Source of the DNA: Jaapia argillacea MUCL 33604
Taxonomy: Eukaryota; Basidiomycota; Agaricomycetes; Jaapiales; Jaapiaceae
NCBI GenBank assembly: GCA_000697665.1
Contig: KL197717.1
Location: 768,953-832,952, forward strand
Length of the DNA stretch: 64,000 nucleotides
Reading direction: 5' to 3'
Part shown: positions 36,970-48,945 of the stretch, in pieces
How positions within the stretch are numbered: the first letter of the stretch is position 1
Layout of the letters: each line of letters begins with the position of its first letter
Program-made: the position numbers and the translations under genes
The notes under the pieces: model-generated
Told to the model about the DNA's origin: nothing
Databases searched by the model: none
Seen by the model: the letters and a program-made list of their open reading frames with translations, nothing else

Positions 36970-38644
36970 AGAACTCTAAACTGAGTTGGAGGGAGGATGA
37001 GAATGAGGCGTGGCGAGGTCATGCGTCGTTTGGATTCCATCAGGAATGGGTTACATGGCGCACAATTATCGTGGATAGGGACGCTGCCTTGCCTTGTCAA
37101 CCCTCCCGCAAGCTCGCACCTCCGACAACTCCTGCACCTTCCTGACAGTCGGCGATTGAACTTCTCAATATGATAGAATCCCGTCCCAGAGTTCGTTCAT
37201 CCTCCTTCCTCACTTTCTTATATCCTACACCAGCGATGTGTCGAGAGGGTCTGATTCGAGGTTATAGGTGTGTGCAACGCCGAGTTCAATATCGAATGGG
37301 TGTGGGCACCGAGTTATCGGATGGGTGGGAATGGCCTCTTGGGCCCAGGAACTGGCTTGTTAGGCCTTGCTCTGTTCGATGAGGAATTAGTATGATGGAA
37401 CGATGGGAATAAAGAAAGGAGGGATGCGTACAAGGATATGGGACTATGAAGGGTGGATATCATGGTGGAGGTGGGTTTGGTGGACGGTGTTGGTGGTGAG
37501 AATGGGGGTTTTATGTGGGAATGAGGGTGTCCTTGGACACATCCCTTCCAATAAGTGGTTATCTAGTAGAGGCGACGTTCCATTGTGTTCGACGAGTTTC
37601 TAGTTGGGGGCTGCGCTGGAGGCGGTGGGAACGTGAGATTCCATACTTGTCCTTCCTCAACGACGCTGCCTCGGGACGTTTGGGCTCTTCGACCACAGTA
37701 GTTATCCAATTTTATCTCGATTGCCCGCCCCTCCGACGCTCTCACCTGTCATTTGAACGCTGATGCCTCTGCCCGGCGGCGGCCTCGATGGTAATACTCT
37801 GTCCTCCTTGATAACCGCAGGCTTCAGCTTACGAATCGGGATATGCAGCTGTCTCGGACCCGCCCTCTTCGCACAGAACAGAACGCGAGTTTGCCTCTTC
37901 GCGGCCCGGGTCATGCGAATCTCGTGGTACGTTGTGCAGTGGAATTGTGATGGCGAAGTGGAAGCGGCAAATACAACGTCTCCACAACAGCAGGGACCTG
38001 AGTCCTCCCAGGTTTCTTTTGCGCGACAGAATTTTGAGGTGCACTATTCTAGCTCCCTGTTTGGCTCCCTCGTTCGTTTTGCCCAGGTTGCCATTGCTTT
38101 CCAGAGATAGGAAGAAGGCTTCGTCTGCGCCTTGCATCTCTAACTCCAGAGTGACATTGTGAGAATCGTCTGACAAGAACCGCAGCTACCATATTTCTGG
38201 GTATGTCATCGTTTCACTGGTTTCTCTCACAGTCGGTAGGGTTCTCATCATCGCTATAGCTCACCTCGCGGTTCAGCTGTGCCATTGCAGCCTTGTAAAC
38301 TGCCCAGCTGGGTGTTAAACAAGACCAAAGTTTGCTGTCGGCATACCCTCTGATTGGCGCCCAACCCACATCGAGAGTATCCGATAATGGATGTGTCGCC
38401 TGTATTGCTCGGGCTTCGTATGGGCTATACTTGATGCTCCAAACAAGGCCGTGCATGCTGCGTTTCCAAGTGCTCTCAGAAGAAACCTGCCCGTGGTTTC
38501 AGGCCTCACCGGACTCAGAATGAACCCTATCTATAGCCTTCATAAAGTCAATCTCGAGTTGCGCCTGCGGCTCTCGTTTTCACCTTCAGTTCGTACGCCG
38601 TGAGACTGCCTTGCATTCGTTTAACCTTTTCCCCGGGTGCTGAA
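36970..38644. other. Gene-poor part of left inverted arm
   Basis: About 1.7 kb with no convincing gene. Short plus-strand frames at 36921-37145 (SFGFHQEWVTWRTIIV) and 37403-37600 (VLVVRMGVLCGNEGVLG) have similar peptides in the opposite arm (48309-48572 and 47818-48111), so some coding history is possible. The rest is the presumed upstream region of copy C. Confidence 0.35.
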
Positions 38645-40259
38645 ATGGTCAACTGGCAATCACCTGAGGAGATAGCGAGGGATGGTGGTAGTTCTCTTCC
38701 TACTGCACCGTTCCGCAGTGTGTTAACGCCTTCCATTTGTAGTCGCGTTTGGGAACTTCATGCATCTGCTGCTCGGGTTGTACCTGTGAGCACGCATTTC
38801 TGAGGCGTTCGATAATCCTTAACGTCGCCACTCCTAGTTGGGAGTTCTGTATTTCGCTCCGCTTTGACTGGGACTATATTAGAGGTAAACGGTTGTTCCA
38901 TTGGCCTATGGTAGCTAGCTTCTCTTCCGCTTCGTCCAGGGATAGAACTCATGGTTCTCCAAGATTTTCTACTTCGCCAATCGTTATCTCCTGCTATTTG
39001 CGCTGGTCGCGATGTGGGTCCTTTTTCCGCTTCATCACATGCGATGAGCTACTTGACATGGCTTCTCTCTAGAGCAGTCTCGTTGAATGTCACGGTGTGA
39101 AGTCATTTCCTTTCGAGTTGGGACAGTCATTCACCGTGCCTCCAGACCAATAAACTGCCAAGCTTTGTATACCTTTGTCCAGTTCTGCGGAAATGCAACC
39201 ATCGGTTTAACAAGCATCAACCTCTCCATCAGAACGTGAGTGTCCTCGAGGATCGTCAGGCCCAAGCTTGATTATGGTCTTGGATCACCAGAATGATGTT
39301 GTGGCTAGGAAAATGGTACATCATCGGCCCCCTCGTCGTCATTATAATAGGCCACTGGTCGATCCTCTTACACGGTATTCTTACGAAAGCGGCCTACGTT
39401 CCAGGCCGGGGTTGTGTCGTCACGGAATCATCTGTTCCGATGATAGCAGCGGGCTTCGTTTACGCTATGATTTTAGACTTTATCGTCCTTGTCCTCACAG
39501 GGATTCGTTTGGCTTTTCCGGTTGGTGGGAGATCGATGGGTCAGAAAGCAACACTGTCCCGCTTGATCTTCACTGATGGGCTGATATACTTCATGATTGC
39601 GTAGGTTGGCCCCCCTTCTGTAAATTTAGGCCCGTCTGACATTGTCCTCATAGGTTTTTAGCCAACCTGATTGCAACGGCAAGAATATCTTGTTCGTCAA
39701 CACCGTATTGGTCTCTAATTTTTCGTAGATATTTGTACTTCTGGACCTAAATCCCATCATGTCGGTAATTGCTGATGTCCCTGCAGCTCTTGCTTCGACG
39801 GTATACCATAAACCCTTCCCCCCCCGTGTATCTTGCTCATACTTGTCATCTAGATTGTCGCGACTCGCGTGGTTCGTCGATTGAAGAACTTCTCGAGTCA
39901 AGGGATGGAAGTCTTTGTGCAAGTCAATTTTCTTCTTGGTAGTATCGTCATGTACTGAGAAACATATTCATAGTACAGCTCTAAACGAAGGACCCCGTCT
40001 GTTTTCGAGAGAGGAGCGCATTCTCAGCCCATTACCACGATGGTTTTCAGGGATCGAGAGAGTGACCTAAGTATCCACGTGAGTCCAGTTTGCCCCTTTG
40101 CCCCTTTTATGAATGTCCAAGTTATTAACCCTTGAGGATTTTCAGCTGGACACGCTTCCGGGAACGGAATGCGCTCACGAGTCTGTTGGCTGTGATGAGC
40201 TTGGGGAAGGTGTGACGGTTGGTCAGTATGGTGTCGAGTCGCAGATCAACAGGGAGTAG
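38645..40259 (+). CDS. Agaricomycete multi-TM membrane protein, copy C
   Basis: Third apparently intact paralogue. ATG 38645 (MVNWQSPEEIARDGG), then WEFCISLRFDWDYIRGKRLF, IFYFANRYLLLFALVAI, AVSLNVT, INCQALYTFVQFCGNATIGL, WYIIGPLVVIIIGHWSILLH, MIAAGFVYAMILDFIVLVLT, LIFTDGLIYFMIA, FLANLIAT, IFVLLDLNPIMSVIADVPAA, IVATRVVRRLKNFSSQ. The hydrophilic C-terminal exons give SSKRRTPSVFERG, ITTMVFRDRESDLSIH and LDTLPGTECAHES, ending SQINRE with TAG at 40257-40259. It has a GC-AG intron at 39679, as B and D do. Most of it lies in the left inverted arm; its decayed inverted copy is E. Confidence 0.8.
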
Positions 40260-41973
40260 CGGGGGAGTGCGCTAAATATCGGTAACCGATACCTTAGAGG
40301 ACGAGGAACGACAGAGTTGAACGGGTGAGAGAGGACAGCGGGTGATGTTGTGATCTATGCAATGATTGCAGCATGAACGAGCGCGATTTAGAAATAATTC
40401 CAAACGGGGTCGAGCAGTCTTTATGGTATCGATGGACCAAAACAATCATGCGCTCTCCCGAAACGCACATAACCTTTTTTTCAAGTGGGAGGTGGCGAGA
40501 CTCAGTTGAGCTTCGATTGGTATGTTATCTCTTTCCGTGACGTTACCACCTTGTGTGATGTTCGCCTCTGCAGAGCTAACGACGAGTTCTACCTTTCGAT
40601 GAATCGTCTCCTCCCTCCTCTTTCACTCAGCTTCGTAAGATTCACGTTCCCGCCCACCCTCAAATGTCCTGGAAGTTGCTTCTGTTCTTTTTATCGCGAT
40701 GAGGATCTATCTTGAGCTTGGTCTCACTGATCTCCTTCTGGGAACGCCTGTTACTATCGCGATATCACTTTGACTCTCAATTGAAGAATCGAGGGTGAAT
40801 CCGGGTGGACTCAGTCCGTTTCTTTTGACTTCATCTTTATTTATTCGTCATCATTGCTAAACTGCTCAACTGTGTTGGGAGACAGGTCCTGCGGTGTGGC
40901 GGGATTTAGATGGGAATAAGGCATGATCTGTGCCCTCCGGATTTCTCGACCCATATTGTGAGAACCATCCGACAATACGAACCAAGCCGCGATGGTTTAG
41001 TGTCTGCAGTTTTTTTTTACTGTTGTCTCTCTCAGATTCAACGTGTTTCTCATCATCAATGTTAGATCATCATGTGGATCGGACGCAGCTTTGTCGTCAA
41101 CCCGGTCTTGTTCATTGATTCACCGCTGGATCATTGCGCAAGCGATCAAAGTCCGTTGTTGTGAATTGACGCCCGAAGCATACCAAGAGTACGTGATTAC
41201 TGAAAGAACGTGTTCAACACTGACAGCGTGTCGAATTTCAGGCAAGGTCATCAATCGCTCCCGTGGTTCTCATCAGCGAGATTTGGAACCTCTTTTCCAC
41301 TGTGTTGCCGCCACCACAGTTCCTAATCTCGGCTAGCTCGGACTCAGGCCCTCTGCAGATTGCGAGCCCCGCTCGTGTCCATGTTTAACGCCTAATGAGA
41401 AGTTCGTTGCAGTATAGTGGTTTCGGAACACAGGTCCTGTGATATTTGTGCAGGCTTTACACAGTCCTCCACGAGAGCAGAGAGCCTCCTCTCCAGCGCT
41501 TGCCCCGGTTGCTTTGGGCAGCGGAGTTTTTGGATGGATTCTAGGTTACCCTTTCTGTTTTAAAACTATTTATCTCCCTTCGTTCCTTTGATCCAAGTCA
41601 CCGCTGATTTACCTATATATGGAATAGGGGATGATCTGCGCCTTCGAACACTCAAGCCGCGATCCTTTCGGTAACTTACTTTCGAACAACAACAGCGTGT
41701 CGAATGGCAGACAAGATCACCCATCCTTCTCCCGCTTGTTATCGTCAATACTTAGAACCCATCATCCAAACCCCACCCCGGGTATCCTTTCTAGGAAGCA
41801 GTCTCTCCAACCGGGTACCCGCAAAATCTCCGTTTGTGGCCACTGCAGGTACCAGCTTGAACTCTATCTATGCCCTTATAAAGCCGGCCTAGAGTTGTTC
41901 TGACGATTCTCATTTCTACCTCGTTTAGAACGCCGTGAGACTGCCTCGTATCCCTGTCCGCCCTGGCGCTGAA
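40260..41973. other. Spacer and upstream part of tandem unit 2
   Basis: No supported gene. Bases 40265-40395 resemble the region upstream of the ARM-repeat gene (reverse complement of about 54360-54510) and also 58735-58805, a dispersed repeat. From 40409 the sequence is the upstream half of tandem unit 2 and matches 30218 onward. Confidence 0.45.
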
Positions 41974-43158
41974 ATGGTCGACTGGCAATCACCTGAGGAG
42001 ATAGCGAGGGATCGCAGTAGGGGTTCTTCCCACCACACTGTTCCACTATGTATTGATGTCTTCCCTTTGTAGTTGTATTTGCGAACTCATGCACCTGCTC
42101 CTTGGCTTGTACCTGTGAGCACAGATTTCCGAGGCGCTGGATAGCCTTTGACACCCTGCTAGTTAGGAGTTCTGCATTTCTCTGCCCTTTGACTGGGACT
42201 ACATCAGAGGTAAACGGGCGTTTCATTGGCCCATGGTAGCTCGCTCCTCTTCTTCTTCGTCCAGAGATGTGTATTTATGTGTCTTCAAGATTTTTTACTT
42301 TGCCAACCGTTATCTCCTGCTATTTGCGCTGGTCGGGATGTAGGTGTTCCGCCCCTTTCATCACTTGTGAGCTACTTAACATGGTTTTCTCTCTAGAGTA
42401 GTCTCGTTGAACGTCACGGTGTGAGTCATTTGGTCTCGAGTTGAGACGGTCATTCACTGCCATGCCTCCGGACCAATAAACTGCCAAGCTTTGTACACAT
42501 TTAACCAGTTCTGTGGAAATGCGACCCTTGGCTTAGCAAGCGTCAACCTCTCCATCAGAACGTGAGTGCTCTCGAGGATCGCCAGCCCCCGGCTGAAGTG
42601 TGGCTTGGACCACCAGGATGATGCTGTGGCTACGAAAATGGTATATCGTCGGGCCCCTCGTCGTCATTATCATGGGTCACTGGTCGAGCCTCTTGCACGG
42701 TATTCTGTTGAAGGCAGCCTACTTTCCAGGCCAGGGTTATGTCGTAACGCATGCATCTGGCCCAATAATTGCAGCAGCCTTCGTTTATGCCATGGCGTTT
42801 GACTTCCTAGTCCTTATCTTGACCGGGATTCGTTTGGCGTTTCCGGTCATTGGGAGATCTATGGGTCAGGAGGCAACCCTGACCCGTTTGATCTTCACCG
42901 ATGGGCTGATATACTTCTTGATTGCGTAAGTTGGCCCCCTCGCCTAATCTCCCCTCGCAAATTATTCTCTGACATACGTGTACTCACAGGTTTTTGGCCA
43001 ACCTGATCACAACGGCAAGAAACCTCTTTTTTCATGCCCATGCATATCTTCAATTTGCTTATAGACTTTCGTTCTTCTCGACCTAAATCCCATCATGTCA
43101 GTAATCACCAATGTACCCGCAGCCATGGCCTCGACGGTATATATTTTCAACCCTGCGC
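40409..43158 (+). repeat. Tandem duplication unit 2 (contains copy D)
   Basis: Same-orientation match to 30218-33158. The match stops at about 43158, just inside the intron after the exon ending AAMAST, where the sequence switches to unrelated DNA. The last exons of copy D are therefore missing. Confidence 0.75.
41974..43158 (+). pseudogene. Multi-TM membrane protein, copy D (frameshifted, truncated)
   Basis: Paralogue closest to copy B. It starts well (MVDWQSPEEIARDR) but exon 2 reads GCGAACTCATG where B has GCGAACTTCATG near 42086, a one-base loss that shifts the frame. The middle exons remain clean (WYIVGPLVVIIMGHWSSLLH, IIAAAFVYAMAFDFLVLILT, LIFTDGLIYFLIA, FLANLITT, NPIMSVITNVPAAMAST). 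At about 43158 homology ends, so the IVATRVVRR exon and the tail are absent. The well-preserved middle suggests recent loss, or a protein made from a downstream start. Confidence 0.75.
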
Positions 43159-43651
43159 TGAAATAACAATTACTGAGATCTACTACCCCAGTGCGTGTAC
43201 ATCTGGCGAGGATGGTAGGGAGACAGAGCTGTGAATGAGAAGGACATCGGGGCGAGGGCGAGGAGAGTGGGTTGGGTTTCATAGCGGTCGAATAGATTAT
43301 ACTGTACTCACTAGATGGTAATAGATCAGTAGCTGTGGTAATATCTCAGTCGAACGATAATCTACGAAGTCGAATGAGAACGATACTTATGCTGCAGGTA
43401 TTGCGGAGGATGTTCGATTTCGGTAGATTGGCGCAGGTTCTAACCTATTCCAATCAATGGTCTTTGGGGATTATAAACTGGAGTTACTTAGCGGGAATAG
43501 ATCCAATACACCGACTTTGCCACCGGGAGTCACAGGTCAGTGCTCAGCATCGAGCCTCATCGATGCTTGAACCATCTGTGTGCAAGGCGGACTAGTTAAC
43601 CGATTTACGCTCAAGAACGCCTCCGGGTCGTACTTATCAATACAATGTATT
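43159..43651. other. Unassigned spacer at breakpoint of copy D
   Basis: About 490 bp of sequence unrelated to tandem unit 1. No gene or terminal repeat recognised. Confidence 0.4.
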
Positions 43652-43997
43652 TCAGCAAAGCGTCGAGTCAAGCATAACTGATATGTACCCGTTATCAACC
43701 ACTGCTACGCCACGTCCGAGAGCGTCCCATAGGAACCTACTACCAACCCAAACGAATCGTTCATCACCTTGGAGGGTTTGGGGGACCAGCAACTGGTCTT
43801 CTGACAGGACCGCCGCCGCTGGTTGAAGGAGAATAAGAGGGTGCCAGGGAGGGATTGGTGGGACGACGTACATGGGAGTATTTGGCTTCCCTCTGATGGA
43901 TGAAGTGATGAGAATGGGCAGGGAAGCTACGAAGGTGAGGGGGGACGTACTGATAGACTGGTTTGCGATTGGAGATGGATGTCATGATGGTGGTCAT
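43652..43997 (-). CDS. Small hypothetical protein, one intron
   Basis: ATG at 43997 gives MTTIMTSISNRKPVYQYVPP followed by HLRSFPAHSHHFIHQRE and a Pro/Ser stretch. A 44-nt GT-AG intron inside the Gly-rich run joins it in phase to DERFVWVGSRFLWDALGRG, then VAVVDNGYISVMLDSTLC and TGA at 43652. The total of about 100 residues has no recognised domain. The in-phase intron joining two otherwise disjoint frames, each with protein-like composition, is the main support. It could be a fragment of a larger gene broken by the rearrangements around it. Confidence 0.4.
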
Positions 43998-44234
43998 GAT
44001 GGTTGAGAGCGAGCTGGGTGGTGGGGTTTATATGGGGACGAGGCTATTCTCGGTGTACATCGATGATAGCGGAACTCGTGATCGACGCGTTTCCCTGCGA
44101 CAGGCGTCGATGAGCCGTCAAAATGGGAATGTGAGAACTCCTAACCCGAGAAAGGGCTGAATGTTCAATTGATGTGGCTCAAATGTGCTTCCCTTTTCGC
44201 ACTGCACAATCACGTCTACCTCCGTCAATGTAAT

Positions 44235-45850
44235 GCCATCCTAAAGCCAACACCCCCCATATCACGCACACCATCCCCAACCCCAACCCCAACGACACCG
44301 TGACAACTCCACCTCTGCCCCTGCAAACGCGTCAACGACTCACGCTGATCCTCGATTCCAGCAGCAGGGACAGGGGACGCCTGCACAACAGCAGGGCTAT
44401 GGACAGGGCCGGTATCACCAATAGCTCCCTTACACCCAGCCACAACAGCAATACTATCCACAACAACAACAACAATCCTATCCACCTTACGGTCCTCTCC
44501 GACATAATCCATTTCCAACCCGTCTGCCACTACCCACTACCAATCCTCTCCCTCTCGACAAGCCCCACCACAACTAGTCCACAGACCGACCTCACCCTAG
44601 TGTGCATCTCCTCCCCGGTAGACCAGTCACTCCATAGCTGAACCTCCGCTTGTCTATCCTGGTCGGGTTTAACCTTCAACGGCGTTGGGGAATGGGTTAT
44701 GAATGCGCATCGGCGGGTACCGGTGAATGCGCGTCAACAAGTCCTTGTCAATACTCAGCGTGTGGCTACGAATATTAATACGACTCAACAAGTACCTCTT
44801 ATCGCGAACAAGCCACAACCTGCACGTCTGCCGAACGGAGGAGCTGGTGTGAGAGGGATTGGGGTTGTTTTTGGTGGTGGTGGGGTGTGTGGGTACGAGT
44901 GCGAGTGCGAGTGTTTGGTGGTATACGAGTTCGCCTAGTCGATCGGGGTTTGCGACTACGGCGACTGGGGGTTATACGTCGTCTTTTATGAGTCCTGCAT
45001 CGTCGACCAAGTTGTCTTTCGCGAATCCGACGTCTACCAAAACCTCTTTCGGCCGGCCTATTGCGGCATAGACGACGCCTACTAAACCACCTGCATCCTC
45101 CCACCCAAGCACGAGACCATCTTATTCTTCCCATTCTTCCTGCTCCTCTAGGATCTCGAGATCCAGTTCGCCTACTAAATCGAGACCCAGTTCGCCAACC
45201 AAATCGACTACTTCTTCCTTCTCCTCCTCAAGACGAGTTCGCCAACGAAGACATCTTAGTAATCACCTGCCCTACCTGTTCGTCTCGATCGAGGTCTAGT
45301 GAGTTCAGGAAACACGTGAGGACTGAGAGTGGGGGAGTGTCAATGGGGAGGGCGAAGGATGGCGTTAGTGTCAGGAGGTTAGTGGGAGTGTCAGGTCTGG
45401 TATTAGCGGTGTTAGTGGGGTGAGCGGGAGTCCGAGGTCAAGGTCCCGTTCGAGCTCGTTTTCGAGTTCTGTTTCTGGTGGTGGGAGTTCTAGGGGTGGA
45501 AGTTCGACTTGTGGGGGTGGATCGAGACCTAGTTCGAGGGCGGAATCCAGTGGGGGGGTTGTCGAGTTCGAGTTCGCCCCCACCTGGTAAGTATCCTCCG
45601 CCTTGCCGTCCCGTCTCCCATTCGAGGCGAGACGCGGCTATGAGGAGGGGTCACATCACACGCCTACTTCGAGGACTTCGCATCGGACGTCCACTCCGCG
45701 GACATCGCATCATACGCTCAATTTGAGGATGTCGCATCGCACACCCAATTCGCGTACTTTGCATGAAGAGAATACACCTACTACCCAGTGCGGAGTATCG
45801 AATTCTCCGACGCCTATGAAATCGAGTTTTGGCAGTGTTTTTGATGATTA
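44235..45850 (+). pseudogene. Decayed copy of Pro/Ser/Gln-rich protein gene
   Basis: Diverged plus-strand relative of the minus-strand gene at 51.3-54.1 kb. It aligns from the Gln-repeat region (44340-44480 here, 54060-53870 there) through the shared segments NKPQPARLPNGGAG, SRSRSSEFRKHVR, the Ser/Gly run and the HRTSTPRTSHHT-like repeats. Several frameshifts split it into short frames, and the middle third (the GYGQSPTG and STPPAP repeats) is missing. It ends GSVFDD and is followed directly by an A-type fragment of the membrane family. Confidence 0.7.
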
Positions 45851-45883
45851 GTCCTTCTCCACTTTGTTTGTGTATTTAGTTCT

Positions 45884-46068
45884 TGTGGTCGCAGAAGTGA
45901 TATATCGTTGGCCCACTCGTGGTTATCATCATAGGCCAATGGTTGATCCTCCTACATGGTTTGTCGAAGAAGTTTCTATGATTCGAGTGCTAAGTTGTGC
46001 ATCTCATGCCGGTGTCCAGGGTGAATGTGATATACTTCCCAGGCCAAGGTTGTCTCACCAGTATAGCA
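45884..46068 (+). pseudogene. Fragment of membrane-family gene, copy A type
   Basis: About 185 bp matching copy A around 28545-28735, including the extra intron found only in copy A (CATGGTTTGTCGAAGA start). It meets the inverted copy E tail to tail at about 46070, so this is a rearrangement junction rather than a gene. Confidence 0.7.
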
Positions 46069-46069
46069 T

Positions 46070-47038
46070 CGGGGGCCAATCAACGCAATCAAGAAGTATA
46101 TTAGCCCATCAGTGAAGATCAAGCGGGACAGTGTTGCTCTCTGACCCACAGATCTCCCACCGACTGGAAAAGCCAAACGAATCCCTGTGAGGACAAGGAC
46201 GATAAAGTCTAAAATCATAGCGTAAACGAAGCCCGCGGCTATCATGTCAACAGACGATTGCGTGACAACACACGCCTGACCTGGAAAGTAGGCCGCTTTC
46301 GTAAGAATGCCGTGCAGGAGGATCGACCAGTGGTCTATTATAATGACGACGAGAAGGCCGATGATCTACCATTTTCCTAGCCAAAGCATTATCCTGATGG
46401 TCCAAGACCGTAATTAAGTTTGGGCCTTGTGATCCTCGAGGACACTCACATTCTGATGGTGAGGTTGATACTTGTTAACCCAATGGTCGCATTTCCACAG
46501 AACTGGATGAAAGTACACAAAGCTTGGCAGTTTATTGGTCTGGAGGCACGGTGAATGACCGTCCCAACTCGAAAGGAAAGGGCTCACACAGTGATGTTCA
46601 ACGAAATTACTCTCGAGAGGGAGCCATGTTAGGAAGCTCATTCGCAAGTCATGAAGCAGAAAAAGGACCTACATCGCGGCCAGCGCAAATAGCAGGGGGT
46701 AACGATTGGCAAAGTAGAAAACCTTAGAGAAAGATAAGTTCTATCCCTCAATGAGGCGGAAGAGAAGCTGGCTACCATGGGCCAATGGAATGATCATTTA
46801 CCGCTAATATGGTCCCAGTCAAAGCGGAGTGAAATACAGAACTCCCAACTAGGAGCGGCGGTGTCAAAGATTATCGAAGGCCTCAGAAATGCGTGCTCAC
46901 AGGTACAAGCCGAGCACCAGATGCATGAAGTTCCCAAGCGCGACTATGAACGGAAGGCATCACCACTCCTCGTAACGGTGCGGTGGAAAGAGAACTACCG
47001 CCGTCCCTCGCTATCTCAGGTGATTGCCACTCGATCAT
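46070..47038 (-). pseudogene. Multi-TM membrane protein, copy E (inverted, truncated)
   Basis: Inverted homologue of copy C. ATG at 47038 (MIEWQSPEIARDGG, one Glu codon lost). The third exon has an in-frame TGA at 46794-46796 where copy C encodes Arg in IRGKR. Later it still reads MIAAGFVYAMILDFIVLVLT and LIFTDGLIYFLIA, and then the homology stops exactly at the exon end (about 46070), so all later exons are lost. Confidence 0.75.
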
Positions 47039-48945
47039 TTCAGCACCCGGGGTAAAGGCTGGGGGCATGCGAAGCAGTCTCGCGGCGTACTAACTGAGGG
47101 TGTAAACAAGAGCCGCCGGCACAACTCGAGATTGGCTCTATGAAGGCTATAGATAGGGTTTTTTATGAGTCCGGTGGCGCCTGAAGACATGGGGAGGTTA
47201 TTTCTCGAGAGGACTCGGAAGCGCAGCATGCATGGCCTTGGATGGAGCGTCAAATAGATACGAAGCCCGAGGAGTATGGGTGACACATCCATTATCGGAT
47301 ACTCTTGATGTGGGGTGGGCATCAATCAGCGGGTATGCCGACAGCGAACTTTGATCTTGGTTAACGCGTAGCTGGGCAGTCTACAAGACCGGAGCTGAAC
47401 CACGTGGTGAGCTATGGCGATATGAGAACCCTACTGACTGTGAGTGAAACGATGACATACCCAGAAATATTGTAGTTGTGGTCTTGTCAGATGGCTCTCA
47501 CAATGTCGCTCTGTAGTCAGCAATGCAAGGCGCATATGAAGCCTTCTTCCTATCTATGGAAATCAACGGCGACGGGGTAAAAAGAGCGAAGGGCCAAATA
47601 GAATGGGTGGTACACCTCAACTTACCCCGATATTCGCATGACCCGAGTCGTGACGAGGCAAAGTCACATTCTGGGCGGAGAAGGCGTGAATCCAAGGTGG
47701 CAACATGGAACCTACGGTTCTTTCGAAGGTCGATTAGTACCATAGAGACCGGCCAGAGGTATCAGCGATCAATGACAGGTGAGAACGTCGTTGGAGCGGC
47801 TAATCAAGATTCTTGATTCAAGAAAAATTTGGATACTGAGGTTGGAGAGTCCGAACGCGAACGCGTCGCGTCGTTCCACGTGAGGGGAAAGGATCAAGTA
47901 TGAAATTCATGAGATCCCACCTAACACTCCACCTCCAGCACAGCCCCAACATGACGCGCCAACTGGAACCTCGTCGAACACAATGGAACATCGCATCCAC
48001 CTTATGACCTCTTTCTCCGTCGGTAGGGTTACCAAGGACAGCCTCATTCCCACATAAAACCCCCATCGTCACCACCAAAACCGCCCACCAAACCGACTCC
48101 CACCATGACATTCACCCCTCATAACCCCATATCCTCGTACGCACTCCTTGTTTCTTTCGTTCCATCGTTCCCACATACTAATCCCTCATCGAACAGAGCA
48201 AGGCCTAACAAGCCAGTTCCTGGGCCCAAGAGGCCATTCCCACCCATCCAATAACTCAGTGCCTACACCCATTGGATATTGAACTCGGCATCACACCATA
48301 CCCTTGAATCAGCCCCTTTCGACAGATCGCCGGTGTAGGATATAAGAAAGTGAAGTAGGAGGATGAACGAGCTCTGGGACGGGGTCCCATTGTATCAAGA
48401 AGTTCAATTGCCGACTGTCAGGAAGGTGCAGGAGATGCCGGAGGCATGAGCTTGCGAGAGGGTTGACAAAGGAGGGCGGCGTACCCTGACGTGTTGATGG
48501 CTTGATCACGATAATTGTACGCCATGTAACCCGTTCCCGATCGAATCCAAACGACGTATACCTCTCCACCACACCTCATCCCTCCAACTCAATTCAAGTT
48601 CTCAATCCCTCGCCCATGAGCCATATCAATCACGCTCGAGATCGGGGTGGGGTGTTTGACTCATCTTCACGCTAATTGCCAGGATTCCTTTCACAGCTCC
48701 TCTCTTCGCTCCCCTTGTCCTTTCATCTCGATTTGTCCAAGATTGAGATCCCGTTTTGCATCCCTCGTAGTGTATCCCCAAGGACCCACAGTGTCGACCA
48801 CTCGTGACCTACCCCAGGCGAGTATCCCGCTTCGCCGTTCAAGTTCTCGATTAGGGCGAGACGCTCTTGGAGCCGACACATAGCGTCCACCCAATTTCTC
48901 GCCACATACGACTCCGTTCAAGCTATTTCAATGTAATTTCAAACA

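Larger units (their letters stand above)
36240..39610 (+). repeat. Inverted duplication, left arm
   Basis: This segment aligns, reverse-complemented, with 46070-50440. Landmarks: the block near 36270-36350 matches 50350-50440; the block near 36540-36620 matches 48900-48930 plus 50125-50150, split there by a transposon; 37160-37210 matches 48340-48420; 39522-39603 matches 46078-46160. It carries copy C of the membrane family at its right end. Divergence is moderate, with many substitutions, so the duplication is not recent. Confidence 0.8.

Noticed and set aside
44799-45134. Arg-rich minus-strand frame that looks like a basic nuclear protein
   Set aside because: It is the complement of the decayed low-complexity gene; arginines come from antisense of Ser/Gly codons.
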